Assembly: GCA_964476505.1 (NCBI GenBank)
Contig: CAYZAW010000001.1
Span: forward strand, 88,002-152,001
From: CAYZAW01 sp964476505
GTDB lineage: Bacteria > Bacillota > Clostridia > Christensenellales > CAG-138
Reading direction: 5' to 3'
Length of the DNA: 64,000 bases
Of this stretch, positions 26,441 to 34,277 are shown piece by piece. Under the pieces are notes generated by a model, which had not been told where the DNA came from, searched no databases, and saw only the letters and a list, made by a program, of their open reading frames with translations. The position numbers and the translations under genes are program-made. Position 1 is the first letter of the stretch; every line of letters starts with the position of its first letter.

Positions 26441-27763
26441 TCATTCCACAACCGCATATACGATAGGCGGTTTATTGCCAACGGGTGCGCCGGGGGCTAC
26501 GGCAATACCGGTGTACAGCGCTTCCATCGCCTCCTGCACGCGGGTCTCGTCGTTTACATACAGCGTGCACAGGGGCTCGCCCTCGGTGACCGTATCCATC
26601 AGGCGCTTATGCATCACAAGCCCTACTGCGGGGTCGATGGGGTCGCTCTTTTCCGCACGGCCTGCGCCAAGCATCTGCGCCGTCAAGCCGATGCAGCTGG
26701 CGTTCATTTCGCGAATGTAACCGCTTTGCTTGGCGGGTACATCGATGTGCTTTGTTACCCGGCACAGCTCGTCGATGCGCTCCACACACAGATACGATGC
26801 GTCTCCGCCCTGTGCTGCGATCATTTCCTGCAATATTTTGAGCCCCGCGCCGCTTCGGATGGCTTGGGTCAGCAGCGCTGCCGCCTGCTCCTTGCTTTTT
26901 ACAACATCCCCCAGCAACAGCATTTGGGACGCTAAGAGCATGCAAACCTCGTATAGGGGATCAGTTTCGGGCAGCTTTCCTGAAAGCAGCTCCACGGCCT
27001 CCTTGACCTCGAGGGCGTTGCCAACGTTCATGCCCAGCGGTTGGTTCATATCCGTAATGATCGCCATAACGCGCCGGTTCAAGCCATGCCCAAGCTCCAC
27101 CATGGTCTGTGCAAGCTCGCGGGCTTCGTTTACCGTAGACATAAATGCGCCGGTGCCTACCTTTACGTCCAGCACGATGGCATCCGCGCCTGCGGCAAGC
27201 TTTTTGCTCATAATGGAGGAGGCGATGAGCGGCAGGCTTTTTACCGTGGCGGTCACGTCCCGAAGGGCATACAGCTTTTTATCTGCCGGCACCAAATTGC
27301 CGCTTTGCCCCACAACGGCTAAGCCATGGCGCTTTACGATATCGATAAATTCTTCCCGGCTCTGCTCTACGCAAACGCCCGGTATACTTTCCAGCTTATC
27401 TAGCGTGCCGCCGGTATGCCCCAAGCCCCGCCCGGACATTTTAGCGACCACGCCTCCGCAGGCTGCAACCAATGGCGCGATCACAAGCGTTGTGGTATCC
27501 CCCACGCCGCCGGTGGAGTGTTTGTCTACCTTGACGCCGGGAATCTCGGATAGGTCAACGATATCCCCGGAGTGCATCATGGCTAGCGTCAGCGTGGCGG
27601 TCTCCCGTTTGTCCATGCCCTGAAAGCAGACCGCCATCAAAAAGGCGGATATCTGATAATCGGGGATATCGCCCTTTACATAGCCGTTGATGAGGAAATG
27701 GATCTCTTCGTCCGAGAGGGGCAATCCGTCTCGCTTTTTTTGAATGATGTCAACGGTTCTCAT
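26441..27763 (-). CDS. pdp: Pyrimidine-nucleoside phosphorylase
   Basis: Phosphorolysis of thymidine, deoxyuridine and uridine to base plus (deoxy)ribose-1-phosphate; cytoplasmic salvage. The 440-residue product shows the thymidine-phosphorylase family signature: VDKHSTGGVGDTTTLVIAP, KMSGRGLGHTGGTLDKLESI, PADKKLYALRDVTATV and VGTGAFM, and the C-terminal domain (GEPLCTLYVND). The length fits the Firmicutes Pdp form. The start has an AGAGGTG site. It sits seven bases upstream of polA, so nucleoside salvage and DNA repair genes share the transcript. Confidence 0.94.
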   Translation of the reverse strand: MRTVDIIQKKRDGLPLSDEEIHFLINGYVKGDIPDYQISAFLMAVCFQGMDKRETATLTLAMMHSGDIVDLSEIPGVKVDKHSTGGVGDTTTLVIAPLVAACGGVVAKMSGRGLGHTGGTLDKLESIPGVCVEQSREEFIDIVKRHGLAVVGQSGNLVPADKKLYALRDVTATVKSLPLIASSIMSKKLAAGADAIVLDVKVGTGAFMSTVNEARELAQTMVELGHGLNRRVMAIITDMNQPLGMNVGNALEVKEAVELLSGKLPETDPLYEVCMLLASQMLLLGDVVKSKEQAAALLTQAIRSGAGLKILQEMIAAQGGDASYLCVERIDELCRVTKHIDVPAKQSGYIREMNASCIGLTAQMLGAGRAEKSDPIDPAVGLVMHKRLMDTVTEGEPLCTLYVNDETRVQEAMEALYTGIAVAPGAPVGNKPPIVYAVVE

Positions 27764-27776
27764 GCTGTTACACCTC

Positions 27777-29816
27777 TTATTGCTGTGCTTGCGGTTCTAA
27801 AACGCCCGCTTCGCCGCCCTCTGCGTTTGTTGGCGCGGCGGCTTCCTTGGCTTCTTTTTTCATGGTGGCTACGATGTCTAATAAATACGTTGCGCGAAAG
27901 CGTGTGCGCCCCAAGTCGTCCGTATCGTACCGGCACAGGTAAAACACGCCGTTTTCTCCGGCACAGAACAAGTCCGGCGCACAAAGGTCGATCAGCTTTG
28001 TGCTGGCCTTGGTGGCAACGTTGTATTCCCAAAGGGTATAGGGGTAAGGGTCTTCCTCCGTTACCGGCGCTTCCTCTGTTGCGGGCGCTTCCTCCGGCTC
28101 CGCCGCAGGATCGTCCGAGGCGGCATCGTCGGTTGCGTCAGCGGGTGCGTCGCCCTCGTCTCCGGATGTGTTTTCCTCCGTTTGCCCGCCGGTGACCCGG
28201 CTTTCGATGTAATACAGCTTTGTGCAGTCCTGTGACCACAGTACGTCGTAGGGGTAGAATTCCGAGGTCACAGTGCTTCTCTCGCCCGTTGCAAGCTCCA
28301 ATAGGTCCAAGGAATAGGCGGAGCCTGCGGTCTGCCCGCTTTCTGCCGAGGTGATGATGGCCATGTACCGGTCGTCATGGGAAACGAAGAAGGCGCTACC
28401 ATTGGTAAAGGGCTTTCGTACGCCGCCCTCCGGCTTGATGCGGTAAATGGAGGAGCCCTCCTCCAAGGAGGAAACGGCAAAGTACAGCTCCCCGTCGTAA
28501 TAGCCGATGGAGCCTTCCTCCACGGTATTGCGGTCGATCAGGCTGTGGCGCTTTTGCTCGTCGGGTATGGAATAATCGAACTGATGCAGCTGTATGGAGC
28601 CGGAGCCGGACACCGCGTAGATCATATTGCCAAGGCTGTTCCAGATAAACACGCTGGTGCTGGTGCCAAAGCCCATTTCGGACAGGTCGTTCAACAGCTC
28701 GTAGGTATCCGTATCGAACACATACAGGTGGGTGTTGCCGGAGGCATTTTCCAGCACCGCCAGCTTGCGCCCGTCGGGAGAATAGCAGGCCTGCTCGATG
28801 GCGGCAAACTCAAAGGCAGTTAATAACTGCTTGCCTGCGGCGTTTACCTGCCAAATCTGCTGATAGCCCTCTCCATCGTCCGCATCCAGCATTTTGCTGT
28901 ATAAGAAGCCGCCGTCCGGCGTGTCGCAAAGGTACAGCCCGTCGGGCGCCATCACCGGCAGCAGCACCTCGTTGCCGTTCAGGCGGGCGGCGGGGGTGCT
29001 TTCGGTTTCCAAATAATCCAAGGAACTGTCGTAAGCGGGGCGCGCCCCTGCGGGAAGCTCTACCACCTGCCACAGCTCCGGAAGAAGCGAGGGGTACTCA
29101 GAAATGCCAAGCGCCCGGAAGGCCTCGGCTTCCTCAGCCGTTTGAAAGGCGCGAGAAATAAGAAGCGGCTGCGTTCCGTTTGCCGGAAGGGTGGGGGAAA
29201 TATCAAACTCCCGGGAGAACAGGCCGTTTGTGTATTCCTGATAGGCATTGCAGGTCACATGGTAATAGGTTGCCTCCTCCAAGGGTTGGGGGCGAAGGGT
29301 CACGGTTAACGTATCCCCGTCCTCGGCAACGGTGAAAAGCGCCGGTTGATCGAGCTGGAAATAGATGCTGGTGCGTTGGTCGCCGAATATGCTTTGGCGG
29401 AAGTCGTCTTTAACGAGCGTACTGTCGTAAGATAGGCCGTGCGAATAATCCCAATGCGCCAAAAGCGCAAACTCCACCACCAAGCGGTGGGGGTTTTCGA
29501 GAAGATACACCGTATAGGCGGGCACGCCGCAGCCGGGCGCTTCTTCCGTGCCGCCGGACATGCGGCTGCCGGTTACGAAAGAAAACGTGAGCGCGGTTTC
29601 CTCGGCCTCGCCGGATAATGCGGGAACATCCGTAACGGACAGGCTTTTTGCGTTAATGTCTCCAACGTCGGCCCCGCCCGAGATCCACTCCCCGGCGGTG
29701 TGATAACCCTCGGGCAGCGTGGGCGCGGCGACCTCCGCCTGTTTGCATCCGGCGGTAAGGAGCAAAGCAAAGCATAATATAATAAGTAAGCAGCGTTTGC
29801 CGGCTGTTTTTCTCAT
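27777..29816 (-). CDS. Lipoprotein with AMIN-like segment and beta-propeller repeats
   Basis: A 679-residue protein of unknown function. ATG 29816 (MRKTAGKRCL) gives a signal peptide with lipobox LLLTAGCKQ, so it should be lipid-anchored outside the cell. After ~80 residues comes VYLLENPHRLVVEFALL, which resembles the AMIN domain pattern (NPxRxVxE). Later come repeated propeller-like blades, e.g. YSPDGRKLAVLENASGNTHLY and SHDDRYMAIITSAESG. An acidic, low-complexity stretch (GDEGDAPADATDDAASDDPA) interrupts the C-terminal third. It heads the pdp-polA operon and is divergent from ctsR. A cell-envelope scaffold role is a guess. Confidence 0.78.
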   Translation of the reverse strand: MRKTAGKRCLLIILCFALLLTAGCKQAEVAAPTLPEGYHTAGEWISGGADVGDINAKSLSVTDVPALSGEAEETALTFSFVTGSRMSGGTEEAPGCGVPAYTVYLLENPHRLVVEFALLAHWDYSHGLSYDSTLVKDDFRQSIFGDQRTSIYFQLDQPALFTVAEDGDTLTVTLRPQPLEEATYYHVTCNAYQEYTNGLFSREFDISPTLPANGTQPLLISRAFQTAEEAEAFRALGISEYPSLLPELWQVVELPAGARPAYDSSLDYLETESTPAARLNGNEVLLPVMAPDGLYLCDTPDGGFLYSKMLDADDGEGYQQIWQVNAAGKQLLTAFEFAAIEQACYSPDGRKLAVLENASGNTHLYVFDTDTYELLNDLSEMGFGTSTSVFIWNSLGNMIYAVSGSGSIQLHQFDYSIPDEQKRHSLIDRNTVEEGSIGYYDGELYFAVSSLEEGSSIYRIKPEGGVRKPFTNGSAFFVSHDDRYMAIITSAESGQTAGSAYSLDLLELATGERSTVTSEFYPYDVLWSQDCTKLYYIESRVTGGQTEENTSGDEGDAPADATDDAASDDPAAEPEEAPATEEAPVTEEDPYPYTLWEYNVATKASTKLIDLCAPDLFCAGENGVFYLCRYDTDDLGRTRFRATYLLDIVATMKKEAKEAAAPTNAEGGEAGVLEPQAQQ

Positions 29817-29949
29817 GTTGCGCGTACCTCGTACTAAAGTAAATAGCATACCATTTCATAGTATATCACAAAATCCGTTTTCGTGGCGGGAATTGTTTGC
29901 TGTTGCAGGAATTCCCTTTGATTTTCAAATTATCGTCACAAATCCCCTC

Positions 29950-30004
29950 TTGCATCCCTATAGCGAAGCGCATATACTAAGGCCATAGGTCAAAGAAAGT
30001 CAAA
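29950..30004 (+). promoter_or_regulatory. ctsR promoter with CtsR operator
   Basis: -35 TTGCAT (29950-29955), 17-base spacer, -10 TATACT (29973-29978). Ten bases further is GGTCAAAGAAAGTCAAA (29988-30004): two direct RGTCAAA heptads with a 3-base gap, which is the known CtsR operator. It covers the expected transcription start, so CtsR should repress its own operon. Confidence 0.9.
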
Positions 30005-30035
30005 GACCAAAAACGGAAGGGAGGGCGACGGAACA

Positions 30036-30497
30036 ATGTCGGTATTGTCAGACAGCATCGAGCTGTTCATCAAGGAGATGATGGGGCAGTCGGACGAGGT
30101 ATCGCTTCAGCGAAACGAGCTGGCGCAGCACTTCTCCTGTGCGCCCTCGCAGATCAACTATGTGCTTTCTACCCGCTTTGACGTGGATCACGGGTATGTG
30201 ATCGTATCCCGCAGGGGCGGCGGCGGCTGCATCCGGGTGATGCGGGTGGATCTGGAGGACAACGACCTGCTGTACGAGCTGGTGAAGAACCGCATTGGCG
30301 GCAGCATTACAAAACGCGAGGCGCTTGCCATCATCAGCCGCTTGGAGGCGGACGAAACGGTAACAAGCCGTGAGGCGGCGCTGATGCAAGCGGCGGTGTC
30401 CGGCTGTGCGCTTCCTACGGAGGAGCTTTCGGCGGCAGCCCGGGCGAATGTGTTAAAAACGATGTTATTGGCGTTATTGAACGGCAATCGGAGGTGA
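30036..30497 (+). CDS. ctsR: CtsR heat-shock transcriptional repressor
   Basis: Class III heat-shock repressor that binds tandem heptad operators upstream of clp genes and releases them on heating. The 153-residue product shows the CtsR N-terminal winged helix (SVLSDSIELFIKEMM, ELAQHFSCAPSQINYVLSTRF) with the glycine-rich wing RRGGGGCIRVMRV that acts as thermosensor in Bacillus, and a C-terminal helical domain. The start follows GGGAGGG. It is the first gene of ctsR-mcsA-clpC, directly behind its own operator at 29988-30004. Confidence 0.96.
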   Translation: MSVLSDSIELFIKEMMGQSDEVSLQRNELAQHFSCAPSQINYVLSTRFDVDHGYVIVSRRGGGGCIRVMRVDLEDNDLLYELVKNRIGGSITKREALAIISRLEADETVTSREAALMQAAVSGCALPTEELSAAARANVLKTMLLALLNGNRR

Positions 30498-30502
30498 ACG
30501 AT

Positions 30503-30931
30503 ATGTTATGTGAAATTTGCAAAACCAATCCGGCAACGATGCACAGCGTTACCATCATCAACGGGGAGCGGGAGGAGCATGCTTTTTGCGCGGAGTGCGC
30601 CGCAAAGCTGCAAGACCGCTTCGCGGATAATGGCAACTGGGACTTTATGGAGGAATTCTTCCCTTCGATGGTGAATATGCTGTTCGATTTTTACGATATG
30701 CCCCCCATGTATGCGCTGGCAGGCGCAAGGGGAGGCTATGCACTGGGCGAGGAAACGCCGGAGCGTTATGAAAAACGGCGGGAATTAAGCCCGGCAGAAA
30801 AGCGGCAGCAGGCACTGGAGGCGCTTCGGGAGCAGTTGGCAGCGGCCGTGCATGAGGAGCGCTATGAGGACGCGGCAAAGCTCAGGGATGAAATCAGCAA
30901 AATGACCGCAAAGGCAGGTGACGGAAAATGA
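30503..30931 (+). CDS. mcsA: McsA-like zinc-binding activator protein
   Basis: In Bacillus McsA activates the arginine kinase McsB and links it to CtsR and ClpC. ATG 30503 is preferred over the overlapping GTG at 30494 since GGAGGTGA sits at the right distance. The 142-residue protein has two zinc knuckles (CEIC at residues 3-6, CAEC at 29-32), half the usual number for Bacillus McsA, and a C-terminal UVR motif (EALREQLAAAVHEERYEDAA). Its stop overlaps the clpC start. No mcsB gene lies between mcsA and clpC, so its partner here is unclear. Confidence 0.85.
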   Translation: MLCEICKTNPATMHSVTIINGEREEHAFCAECAAKLQDRFADNGNWDFMEEFFPSMVNMLFDFYDMPPMYALAGARGGYALGEETPERYEKRRELSPAEKRQQALEALREQLAAAVHEERYEDAAKLRDEISKMTAKAGDGK

Positions 30932-33372
30932 ACATTTTTGAACGATATACGGAGGGCGCAAAACGCGCCGTGGCCTTGGCGCAGGAAAGCGCCAGAGAAT
31001 TAGGGCACGACTATGTTGGCACGGAGCATCTGTTATTGGGCTTGATGCAGGTGGAGGACGGCGCGGCGTTTCGGGCGCTGACCGCCGAGGGCGTGGAGCT
31101 CTCTGCCGTGGTGCGGCAGATCGAGCGGCTGGTAGGCCGCGGGGATTACCGCTTTACGGACAGCTTTGGCTATACCCCCCGCACCAAAAAGGTGCTGGAG
31201 CTGAGCCTGTACGAGGCAAAGACCATCGGCAACAGCTACATTGGCACCGAGCATCTTCTCTTGGCGCTTATTCGGGAGCAGGAAAGCGTTGCCGCCCGCG
31301 TATTGCAGGACTTGGGGATAGACCTTGCGGCGCTTCGCGCCAAGGTGACCAAAAGCATGAAGGGCGACGGCAGCGTGAACGCCACGGGCGGCGGGCAGGA
31401 TACGCCAACGCTGGATCAGTACGGCAAGGACTTAACAAAAATGGCGCAGGACGGCGAGCTTGACCCGGTGATCGGCAGAAGCGAGGAGATCGCGCGGATC
31501 ATCCAGATACTATCCCGCCGCACCAAGAACAACCCGGTATTGATCGGCGATCCGGGCGTTGGCAAATCCGCCATCATCGAGGGCTTGGCGCAGCGCATCG
31601 TAGCGGGAGACATCCCAGAAACGCTTCGAGGCAAGCGGGTGGTCACGCTCGATCTTTCTGGCATGCTGGCAGGCACCAAATACCGGGGGGATTTTGAAGA
31701 GCGCATCAAGGCTGCGCTGGACGAATTGAAGGCGGCTGGCAATACCGTTTTGTTTATTGACGAGCTGCATACCATCGTGGGCGCGGGCGCAACCACCGAG
31801 GGCTCCATGGACGCTTCCAATATTTTAAAGCCCGCGCTGGCAAGAGGCGAAATTCAGGTGGTGGGCGCTACCACCATCGACGAGTACCGTAAGTACATCG
31901 AAAAGGACGCGGCGCTGGAGCGCCGGTTCCAGCCGGTAACGGTTGGGGAGCCTACCATTGAGGAAGCCAAGCAGATACTGTTTGGCCTGCGCGACCGGTA
32001 CGAGGCGCACCACAAGGCGCGTATTACGGACGAAGCCATCAACGCCGCCGTGGAGCTTTCTGATCGGTACATTTCCGACCGATACCTGCCGGACAAGGCC
32101 ATCGACCTGATGGACGAGGCTGCCAGCAAGGTGCGTTTATCCGCCTATGTATCCCCGCCGGACATGAAGGAGCTGGAAGGGAAGATCGAGGCAGCGCGCA
32201 AGGAGAAGGAAGAGGCCGTTACCAACCAGAATTACGAGCGCGCGGCACTGGTGCGAGACGAGGAGCAGAAGCTCCGCAAGGAAATGGAGACCCGCCGCAG
32301 CGAATGGGAAAACGGGCGTAAAAACAACGAGTGCGTGGTCACCGAGGAGGATGTTGCCTCCGTGGTCGGTTCGTGGACAGGCATTCCCGTGAGCAAGCTG
32401 ACCCAAAGCGAAAGCGAAAAGCTGCTGCACATGGAGGACACGCTGCACAACCGCGTGATCGGGCAGGAAGAGGCGGTTTCCGCCGTATCCCGTGCCATAA
32501 GACGCGCAAGGGCGGGCTTGAAAGACCCCAAGCGGCCGATCGGCTCTTACATTTTCCTTGGCCCCACGGGCGTTGGCAAAACGGAGCTGACCCGGGCGCT
32601 GGCGGAAGCCATGTTCGGAGACGAGAACGCCATGATCCGGCTGGATATGTCCGAATACATGGAAATGCACTCCGTTGCCAAGCTGACAGGCGCCCCTCCG
32701 GGGTATGTGGGCTACGACGAGGGCGGGCAATTAACGGAAAAGGTGCGTAAGAAGCCCTATGCCGTGATATTGTTCGACGAAATCGAAAAAGCCCACCCGG
32801 ATGTGTTCAACGTTTTGCTGCAAATTCTGGAGGACGGCAGATTAACGGACAGCAAGGGCAGAATGGTAGACTTTAAAAACACCATCCTCATCATGACCTC
32901 CAACGTGGGCGCAAGCCAGCTTTCCAAGCAGAAAACCATGGGCTTTGGCGCGGAGGACGGGCAGGAAAGAACCCTTTCCTACGAGCGCATGAAGGAAACC
33001 ATGATGGGCGAGCTGAAAAAGACCTTCCGTCCGGAGTTTTTGAACCGTGTGGACGAGATCATCCTGTTCCATACGCTGGAAAAGGAGCAGACGCAGGCCA
33101 TCGTGAAGCTGATGCTGGCCAGTGTTGTAAAGCGGCTGTCCGAGCGGGGCATCGAGCTTAGCGTATCCCCCGAGGCGGAGCTGTTTCTGGCGGACGCGGG
33201 CTTTGACCCCACCTACGGCGCAAGGCCCTTGCGCCGGGCTATCCAGCACCAGGTGGAGGATACGCTCTCCGAGGAGATATTGGCAGGTCGCATTTCCCTG
33301 GGCGACCGTGTGGAAGCCACCGTGGAAAACGGCAAGCTGAAATTCGTCGCCACGAACAAACAACCCTTATAA
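30928..33372 (+). CDS. clpC: ATP-dependent protease ATPase subunit ClpC
   Basis: AAA+ unfoldase that feeds substrates to ClpP. The 814-residue protein has the paired N-terminal Clp repeats (1-145; HDYVGTEHLLLGLM and NSYIGTEHLLLALI), first ATPase (GDPGVGKSAIIEGLA, about 208-222), the middle UVR-like coiled coil that binds McsA or other adaptors (TNQNYERAALVRDEEQKL), and second ATPase (GPTGVGKTELTRALAEAMFG, about 549-568) with GARPLRRAIQ in the C-terminal D2 small domain. It starts at the ATGA overlap with mcsA and is followed by a terminator. Regulation by CtsR is expected. Confidence 0.97.
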   Translation: MNIFERYTEGAKRAVALAQESARELGHDYVGTEHLLLGLMQVEDGAAFRALTAEGVELSAVVRQIERLVGRGDYRFTDSFGYTPRTKKVLELSLYEAKTIGNSYIGTEHLLLALIREQESVAARVLQDLGIDLAALRAKVTKSMKGDGSVNATGGGQDTPTLDQYGKDLTKMAQDGELDPVIGRSEEIARIIQILSRRTKNNPVLIGDPGVGKSAIIEGLAQRIVAGDIPETLRGKRVVTLDLSGMLAGTKYRGDFEERIKAALDELKAAGNTVLFIDELHTIVGAGATTEGSMDASNILKPALARGEIQVVGATTIDEYRKYIEKDAALERRFQPVTVGEPTIEEAKQILFGLRDRYEAHHKARITDEAINAAVELSDRYISDRYLPDKAIDLMDEAASKVRLSAYVSPPDMKELEGKIEAARKEKEEAVTNQNYERAALVRDEEQKLRKEMETRRSEWENGRKNNECVVTEEDVASVVGSWTGIPVSKLTQSESEKLLHMEDTLHNRVIGQEEAVSAVSRAIRRARAGLKDPKRPIGSYIFLGPTGVGKTELTRALAEAMFGDENAMIRLDMSEYMEMHSVAKLTGAPPGYVGYDEGGQLTEKVRKKPYAVILFDEIEKAHPDVFNVLLQILEDGRLTDSKGRMVDFKNTILIMTSNVGASQLSKQKTMGFGAEDGQERTLSYERMKETMMGELKKTFRPEFLNRVDEIILFHTLEKEQTQAIVKLMLASVVKRLSERGIELSVSPEAELFLADAGFDPTYGARPLRRAIQHQVEDTLSEEILAGRISLGDRVEATVENGKLKFVATNKQPL

Positions 33373-33386
33373 CGAAAAAACGCATG

Positions 33387-33425
33387 AAAGCATCCTTTCG
33401 CGGCAAGCGGAGGGATGCTTTTTTC
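33387..33425 (+). terminator. Rho-independent terminator after clpC
   Basis: Stem AAAGCATCC / GGATGCTTT with a GC-containing loop, followed by a T-rich tract (33419-33424). Confidence 0.75.
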
Positions 33426-33453
33426 ATATTATAAATCATTTTTGCGCACACTA
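33424..33453 (+). promoter_or_regulatory. Candidate sigma-G-type promoter for the spoVA genes
   Basis: CACACTA (33447-33453) matches the sigma-G -10 pattern CATACTA in six of seven bases, with TCATA (33424-33428) 18 bases before it as a -35-like element. spoVA operons are sigma-G dependent in Bacillus. It overlaps the end of the clpC terminator. The match is short and could be chance. Confidence 0.4.
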
Positions 33454-33475
33454 GCAAAAAACGCGAGGTGGTTTT

Positions 33476-33643
33476 ATGGTAAAACGGCAGATCATACTGG
33501 GCTTATTGATGCTTGCGCTGGCAATCGCCATTGTTTGCGGCATACTGTATCTAACGGGCGGTAAAAACAAAAACGCCTTCAAGGGCGCACAGCTGGTAAC
33601 GGCGAGGGAGGCATGCTATGGATCAACTGTGTACCCTGCATAA
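33476..33643 (+). CDS. Small membrane protein upstream of spoVAC
   Basis: A 55-codon frame (starts MVKRQIILGLLML, ends STVYPA) not assigned to a family. It has one predicted membrane helix (about residues 5-27) and a short polar tail with one Cys. GAGGTGGTTTT precedes the ATG. Its last 26 bases overlap the next small frame, which in turn overlaps spoVAC, so the three look translationally coupled. A role in the developing spore is inferred only from position. Confidence 0.55.
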   Translation: MVKRQIILGLLMLALAIAIVCGILYLTGGKNKNAFKGAQLVTAREACYGSTVYPA

Positions 33644-33776
33644 CGCCATTCCGCAGGCGGACTGCGTATCAAATGCAGGCTGCGGTGTGCCGGGAGAGCG
33701 TGAAACACGCTTCCGCACGTATACGGAAAAGCAGCGACTGAGTCATAAGGAGGATGCGCAAAATGTCAAAGAATAG
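33618..33776 (+). CDS. Small Cys-containing protein overlapping spoVAC
   Basis: A 52-codon frame with a strong site (GGGAGG, seven bases before ATG 33618). The product (starts MDQLCTLHNAIPQADC) has three cysteines in the first 22 residues, is hydrophilic, and ends in a charged segment. It overlaps the preceding small frame by 26 bases and the spoVAC start by 14, which suggests coupled translation. No family is recognised; it could be a spore-specific peptide or only a leader for spoVAC. Confidence 0.5.
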   Translation: MDQLCTLHNAIPQADCVSNAGCGVPGERETRFRTYTEKQRLSHKEDAQNVKE

Positions 33777-34233
33777 CAAAAACCAACCGCCAACCAAGCC
33801 CCGGGAGGAATATCAGCAGCTGGTAAACGAGCGTGCGCCCAAAAGTCAAACGTTCAAAATGTGCATTCGCGCCTTTTGGGTGGGCGGGCTCATCTGCTGC
33901 ATCGGTCAGCTGGTGCACGACTGCGGGCGTATGTGGTTTCCGCTGTCCGAGGAGGATCTATCCTCCTTTACCGCCATCGTAATGGTATTTTTAGGCGCAA
34001 CGCTAACGGGGCTAGGCGTGTACGATAAAATAGGCAGCTACGCCGGAGCGGGCTCGGTGGTGCCCATTACCGGCTTTGCCAATTCCGTGGTGGCGCCAGC
34101 CATCGAGCACAAAAGCGAAGGGCTGATACTGGGTACGGCGGCAAAGCTGTTTTCCATTGCCGGGCCGGTGCTGGTGTACGGAATCAGCGCGTCCATCATT
34201 GTTGGGCTGTTGAGCCTGCTGCTTCCGTCATAA
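33763..34233 (+). CDS. spoVAC: Stage V sporulation protein AC
   Basis: Membrane channel component for dipicolinic acid movement into the forespore and out on germination; SpoVAC acts as the mechanosensitive pore in Bacillus. ATG 33763 is chosen over ATG 33754 because the latter lies within the AAGGAGG site. The 156-residue protein has several membrane helices and the SpoVAC pattern FWVGGLICCIGQLVHDCG, FLGATLTGLGVYDKIGSYAG, GSVVPITGFANSVVAPAIEH. It resembles SpoVAE at 39953. Its usual partner spoVAD is 4.7 kb downstream, behind an inserted opposite-strand module. Confidence 0.95.
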   Translation: MSKNSKNQPPTKPREEYQQLVNERAPKSQTFKMCIRAFWVGGLICCIGQLVHDCGRMWFPLSEEDLSSFTAIVMVFLGATLTGLGVYDKIGSYAGAGSVVPITGFANSVVAPAIEHKSEGLILGTAAKLFSIAGPVLVYGISASIIVGLLSLLLPS

Positions 34234-34236
34234 GGG

Positions 34237-34272
34237 AATCAAAAAACGGCTTGCGCCGTTTTTTTGATTCGC
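34237..34272. terminator. Bidirectional terminator between spoVAC and the permease gene
   Basis: AATCAAAAAACGGC / GCCGTTTTTTTGATT stem with a TTGC loop; A-run on the left and T-run on the right serve both convergent genes. It marks a clean transcription boundary on the spoVAC side of the inserted module. Confidence 0.85.
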
Positions 34273-34277
34273 ATAGA

